Shown here one piece after another: positions 5,235 to 8,369 of a stretch of 8,369 nucleotides of DNA. The DNA comes from Desulfobacteraceae bacterium (GTDB taxonomy: Bacteria > Desulfobacterota > Desulfobacteria > Desulfobacterales > Desulfobacteraceae): positions 1 through 8,369 of the forward strand of contig PIVQ01000289.1 of assembly GCA_003354055.1 (NCBI GenBank), written 5' to 3'. Position 1 is the first letter of the stretch. Each line of letters opens with the position of its first letter. A model generated the notes under the pieces. That model worked only from the letters and a program-made list of their open reading frames with translations, was not told where the DNA came from and did not search any database. The position numbers and the translations under genes were made by a program.

Positions 5235-6476
5235 ATGAGCTATATTAAGGCAAGCGATCCTGAGATCGCAAAAGTTTTGGAAAGCGAAGCAGTTCGTCAG
5301 GAATACGGATTGAACCTCATTGCATCTGAAAACACGGTGAGTCGGGCCGTAATGGAAGCCCAGGGCTCCATCATGACCAATAAGTATGCAGAAGGCTATC
5401 CTGCCAAACGCTACTACGGCGGATGCGAGTTTGTGGATCAGGCTGAAGATCTGGCCATTGAGCGGGTGAAAAAACTTTTTGGGGTGGAATATGCCAATGT
5501 TCAGCCCCATTCCGGTTCCCAGGCCAACATGGGGGTTTATTTTGCCCTTTTGAATCCTGGAGACCGGGTTCTGGCAATGGACTTGTCCAACGGCGGACAT
5601 CTTACCCATGGTGCCGGTGTCAGCTTTTCAGGTCGGCTGTATGATTTTACTCACTACGGCCTTGATCCAGATACGGAGACCATTGATCTGAACCAGGTGG
5701 AAGACCTGGCCAAATCAACCAAGCCCAAACTTATTGTGGCCGGTGCCAGCGCCTATCCTAGAATTATTGATTTCAAGGGTTTTGCTGAGATAGCCGCTAA
5801 AGTCGGTGCGTTGTTCATGGTGGATATGGCCCATATCGCAGGGCTTGTGGCCGCCGGTGTTCATCCGTCTCCCGTGGGATTTGCCGATGTGATCACCTCA
5901 ACCACCCATAAAACCCTCCGGGGACCCAGGGGCGGGTTGATTCTGTCTTCTGATAAATTTGGCAAAGCCATCGGCAGTCAGATCTTCCCGGGGATTCAGG
6001 GCGGACCGCTTATGCATGTGATTACTGCCAAAGCGATTGCCTTTAAAGAGGCCCTTTCTCCTGCATTTTCCGATTACCAGAAACAGGTGGTCAAAAATTG
6101 CGGGATCCTGGCATCCGTGCTTATGGACAGAGGGTATAAACTGGTTTCCAACGGTACGGACAATCACATGGTGCTGGTGGATTTTAGTGACCGGGAGATT
6201 ACGGGTAAAGAGGCTGAAGAACGGTTGGGCCAGGCTAATATTACGGTGAATAAAAACACAGTGCCTAATGAAAAGCGCAGCCCCTTTGTGACTTCCGGGA
6301 TTAGGATCGGTGTTCCCCTGGTCACCTCCCGAGGTATGAAAGAAGAGGCAACCACTGCCATTGCCGGATTTATCTGTGATATTCTGGATGATACGGCCAA
6401 TGTGAGTGCCGTAGCTGATCAGGTCAAAGCGCTTTGCAGTCAGTACCCTTTATATGAAGAGACTCCAGCCCCATGA
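5235..6476 (+). CDS. glyA: Serine hydroxymethyltransferase
   Basis: This 413-aa PLP enzyme converts serine and tetrahydrofolate to glycine and 5,10-methylene-THF; E. coli GlyA has 417 aa. Landmarks: [11 protein letters not shown] near residue 27; the [13 protein letters not shown] loop (51-63); [12 protein letters not shown] (91-102); MVDMAHIAG with Asp197 and His200 contacting the cofactor; and [14 protein letters not shown], with Lys226 forming the Schiff base. The start at 5235 gives the standard N-terminus [10 protein letters not shown]. The stop overlaps the next gene by 4 bp (ATGA), which implies translational coupling. A -10 box in the 117-bp upstream gap may give it its own promoter. 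Pairing with dCMP deaminase fits thymidylate synthesis, since methylene-THF is the one-carbon donor. In sulfate reducers it also serves one-carbon and glycine metabolism. Confidence 0.97.
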   Translation: MSYIKASDPEIAKVLESEAVRQEYGLNLIASENTVSRAVMEAQGSIMTNKYAEGYPAKRYYGGCEFVDQAEDLAIERVKKLFGVEYANVQPHSGSQANMGVYFALLNPGDRVLAMDLSNGGHLTHGAGVSFSGRLYDFTHYGLDPDTETIDLNQVEDLAKSTKPKLIVAGASAYPRIIDFKGFAEIAAKVGALFMVDMAHIAGLVAAGVHPSPVGFADVITSTTHKTLRGPRGGLILSSDKFGKAIGSQIFPGIQGGPLMHVITAKAIAFKEALSPAFSDYQKQVVKNCGILASVLMDRGYKLVSNGTDNHMVLVDFSDREITGKEAEERLGQANITVNKNTVPNEKRSPFVTSGIRIGVPLVTSRGMKEEATTAIAGFICDILDDTANVSAVADQVKALCSQYPLYEETPAP

Positions 6477-6961
6477 CCCAGATTCCCCCAGAACTTGCCA
6501 CCATTGACAAACGCTCCAAAAGGCCTACATGGGACGAGTACTTTATGGGGATCACCGATCTGGTTGCCAGTCGGGCGACCTGTACCAGAAGAAAGGTCGG
6601 TGCTGTTTTGGTCAAGGAAAAACGGATTCTGTGTTCCGGATACAACGGAGCACCCGCCTCGGTGTCCCATTGCGAAGAGACCGGATGTTTGAGAGAGCAG
6701 CTTAATGTGCCGTCCGGTGAGAAACATGAACTCTGCCGGGGGGTCCATGCCGAGCAGAATGCCATTATTCAGGCAGCTTTTCACGGTATCCCGGTCAGGG
6801 GTTCCGTTCTTTACTGCACAACCCAGCCCTGTTCCATCTGTGCCAAAATGATCATCAATGCCGGTATTAAAAAGGTCTATTACAAGGACGGCTATGACGA
6901 TCCTTTGTCTTTAGACATGTTTGCCCAGGCGGATGTGGAACTGATCCGGCTGAACTCCTAA
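6473..6961 (+). CDS. dCMP deaminase (ComEB-type cytidine deaminase fold)
   Basis: This 162-aa zinc-dependent deaminase is expected to convert dCMP to dUMP, the substrate of thymidylate synthase. The catalytic zinc site is HAEQNAI (His92, catalytic Glu94) together with PCSICAK (Cys120, Cys123). The segment [17 protein letters not shown] (residues 56-72) and the ELCRGVHAE lead-in are typical of dCMP deaminases such as ComEB and the T4 enzyme rather than of cytosine, guanine or tRNA-adenosine deaminases. The ATG overlaps the glyA stop (ATGA, 6473-6476), so it is probably translated by coupling; no separate SD is evident. nrdR starts 20 bp downstream. The neighbours GlyA and NrdR support a role in dNTP balance. 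Allosteric control by dCTP/dTTP is known for the family but cannot be judged here. Confidence 0.92.
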   Translation: MTQIPPELATIDKRSKRPTWDEYFMGITDLVASRATCTRRKVGAVLVKEKRILCSGYNGAPASVSHCEETGCLREQLNVPSGEKHELCRGVHAEQNAIIQAAFHGIPVRGSVLYCTTQPCSICAKMIINAGIKKVYYKDGYDDPLSLDMFAQADVELIRLNS

Positions 6962-6981
6962 ATTTTAACTAAGAGGCTGAC

Positions 6982-7488
6982 ATGAAGTGCCCATATTGCG
7001 GAAAGTTAAATACCAGAGTGGTTGATTCGCGTCCGGGCAAAATCGAATTCGAAGTCCGGCGCAGAAGAGAATGTCAGGCATGCACCCAGCGGTTTACCAC
7101 CTATGAACGGGTGGAGCAGGTGCCTGTGATGATTGTAAAAAAAGACAACCGCAGGGAAGAGTTCGACCGGGAGAAAATTTTCAAAGGAATTAAAAAAGCC
7201 TGTGAAAAACGTGCCATCAGCATGAATCAGATCGAGGAAATGGTCGATGACATAGAGCGGGACCTGCGGGAAAGCAATGACCGCGAGGTGTTGTCCAAGG
7301 TGGTTGGGGAAAAAATCATAACTGCACTCAAGGCGGTGGATGACGTGGCCTATGTCCGGTTTGCATCGGTCTATCGGGAGTTTAAGGATGTGGCTGATTT
7401 TATAGATGAACTCAAAGGGCTTCTGCCCCAGGAATGCCAGACCATAGAACTGGATAAGATCGCTTCAGCGGACAGGCAGGATGACTGA
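6982..7488 (+). CDS. nrdR: NrdR, transcriptional repressor of ribonucleotide reductase genes
   Basis: This 168-aa regulator senses ATP/dATP and represses nrd operons at paired NrdR boxes. The N-terminal zinc ribbon is MKCPYCG (C3, C6) and ECQAC (C31, C34), followed by the family signature QRFTTYERVE. An ATP-cone domain spans about residues 49-139 (VMIVKKDNRREEFDREKIFKGI onward, ending near VRFASVYREFKD). Typical NrdR proteins are about 150-160 aa; the extra length is an acidic tail after residue 150. AGAGG (6972-6976) is a weak SD, 5 nt before the ATG. The end overlaps ribD by 8 bp. nrdR next to ribD is a common arrangement in many bacteria. No nrd gene or obvious NrdR box is present in the window, so its targets lie elsewhere. 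Confidence 0.96.
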   Translation: MKCPYCGKLNTRVVDSRPGKIEFEVRRRRECQACTQRFTTYERVEQVPVMIVKKDNRREEFDREKIFKGIKKACEKRAISMNQIEEMVDDIERDLRESNDREVLSKVVGEKIITALKAVDDVAYVRFASVYREFKDVADFIDELKGLLPQECQTIELDKIASADRQDD

Positions 7489-8369
7489 TATAGAATACAT
7501 GCAGCTTGCCCTTGATCTGGCCGCCAGGGGAAAAGGATTTACCTCGCCCAACCCCTGTGTCGGAGCTGTTGTGGTAAAAGATAATCAAATTATCGGCCGG
7601 GGGTTCCACCCAAAAGCCGGTGGTCCTCATGCCGAAGTTGTGGCCATTGATGATGCTTTAGACAATGCTCCTGATCATGTAAAAGGGGCCAGTATCTATG
7701 TCACTCTTGAACCCTGCAATCATTTTGGAAAAACCCCGCCCTGTACCCATAAAATTTACAATGCAGGCATCACAAAAGTATTTGTGGCCTGTAAGGATCC
7801 CAATCCCAATGTCAGCGGCGGCGGTATTGAATTTTTAAGGGAAAAAGGCGTCGAAGTTCACAGCGGAATTCTGGAAGATGACGCAAGCACGTTGATTGAG
7901 GATTTTATCTGGTCCACGAAAAACAACAAGGATCCCTTTGTTATTTTGAAGTGTGCCGCCACTCTGGACGGTCATATTGCCACCCGGACCGGGGATTCCA
8001 AATGGATTACCAATGCAGCGTCCCGTGGATTCGGACATCAGCTCAGGCATCAGGTGGATGCCATCCTGGTTGGATCGGGAACCCTTCATGCCGACGACCC
8101 CTCCCTGACTGCCCGGATTGAGGGGCAGGCCACTATTGACCCTGCCAGGGTTATTCTGGATACCCGTCTGAGCATAAAAGAAAATGCCCGGGTTATTACC
8201 CAGAAATCTGCCGCCCCGACGATTCTTGTCACAGGCCCCAACGCACCTGAAGGAAAGAAAAACAGACTTCTTGAAAAAGGGATTAAATTTATTCAGGTTG
8301 ATCTTAATGACGGAGGTCTTGATTTAAATCAGGTGATGATTAAGTTAGGTCACATGTCAGTTTCAAGCG
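7481..8369 (+). CDS. ribD: RibD, bifunctional riboflavin deaminase/reductase (3' end outside window)
   Basis: The open frame from ATG 7481 runs to the window edge: 296 complete codons, no stop. RibD deaminates the pyrimidine intermediate derived from GTP and then reduces its ribose side chain, two early steps of riboflavin synthesis. The deaminase domain shows SPNPCVGAVVV (22-32), the zinc His in PHAEV (His50, Glu52), and EPCNHFGKTPPC with Cys79 and Cys88. The reductase domain begins near residue 150 with PFVILKCAATLDGHIAT, then GDSKWIT and VDAILVGSGTLHADDPSLT. Most of it is present; family proteins are about 360-380 aa, so roughly 70-80 residues are missing. The start lies inside the last codons of nrdR (8-bp overlap) with only a weak SD, so coupling is likely. 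Other rib genes probably follow outside the window. Confidence 0.95.
   Translation, partial: MTDIEYMQLALDLAARGKGFTSPNPCVGAVVVKDNQIIGRGFHPKAGGPHAEVVAIDDALDNAPDHVKGASIYVTLEPCNHFGKTPPCTHKIYNAGITKVFVACKDPNPNVSGGGIEFLREKGVEVHSGILEDDASTLIEDFIWSTKNNKDPFVILKCAATLDGHIATRTGDSKWITNAASRGFGHQLRHQVDAILVGSGTLHADDPSLTARIEGQATIDPARVILDTRLSIKENARVITQKSAAPTILVTGPNAPEGKKNRLLEKGIKFIQVDLNDGGLDLNQVMIKLGHMSVSS

Noticed and set aside
7441..7481. FMN riboswitch ahead of ribD
   Set aside because: ribD overlaps nrdR by 8 bp, so there is no leader to hold one, and no conserved RFN elements are visible.
7412..7630. Minus-strand open frames within nrdR/ribD and similar antisense frames elsewhere
   Set aside because: They lie opposite strongly identified genes, show no recognisable motifs and have no ribosome-binding sites of note.

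Overview
This is an ordinary chromosomal housekeeping segment of moderate GC. It most likely comes from a sulfate-reducing deltaproteobacterium (Desulfobacterota, Desulfobacteraceae-like). This assignment is inferred from the protein style, the pairing of nickel-hydrogenase maturation genes with a MEMO/AmrB gene, and the block rpmF-acpP-rpiB-glyA-dCMP deaminase-nrdR-ribD, whose order I recall from deltaproteobacteria. There is no 16S gene or other decisive marker. No transposase, phage gene, CRISPR array, tRNA or rRNA is visible.

Layout. Positions 1-411 hold the 3' end of tgt (queuosine tRNA modification). Next come hypA (525-890) and hypB (923-1582), the two nickel-delivery proteins of [NiFe]-hydrogenase maturation. 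A short 14-bp tandem repeat leads into amrB (1659-2573), a MEMO1-family protein. gltX (glutamyl-tRNA synthetase) lies on the minus strand at 2581-3987, converging on amrB with only 7 bp between the stop codons. From a divergent intergenic region (3988-4211) a long plus-strand run starts: rpmF (L32), acpP, rpiB, glyA, a dCMP deaminase gene, nrdR and ribD, the last cut by the window end. In that run glyA and the deaminase gene overlap by 4 bp, nrdR and ribD overlap by 8 bp, and most other gaps are about 20 bp. The exception is the 117-bp rpiB-glyA gap, which holds a consensus -10 box and inverted repeats.

How the genes fit together. glyA (5,10-methylene-THF supply) and dCMP deaminase (dUMP supply) feed the two substrates of thymidylate synthase. 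Next to them is NrdR, the dNTP-sensing repressor of ribonucleotide reductase genes. ribD opens what is probably a riboflavin operon continuing past the window. HypA and HypB pass nickel to hydrogenase; why a MEMO protein follows them is unknown.

The best structural observation is at the amrB/gltX convergence. A perfect 13-bp-stem hairpin with a T-tract, oriented to terminate gltX, is written inside the amrB coding sequence. A weaker candidate terminator for amrB lies inside the gltX 3' end. I did not find a convincing undescribed multi-gene system; the notable items are the terminator arrangement, the hypAB-amrB linkage, the tandem repeat, the reduced fatty-acid cluster and two short palindromic control regions.
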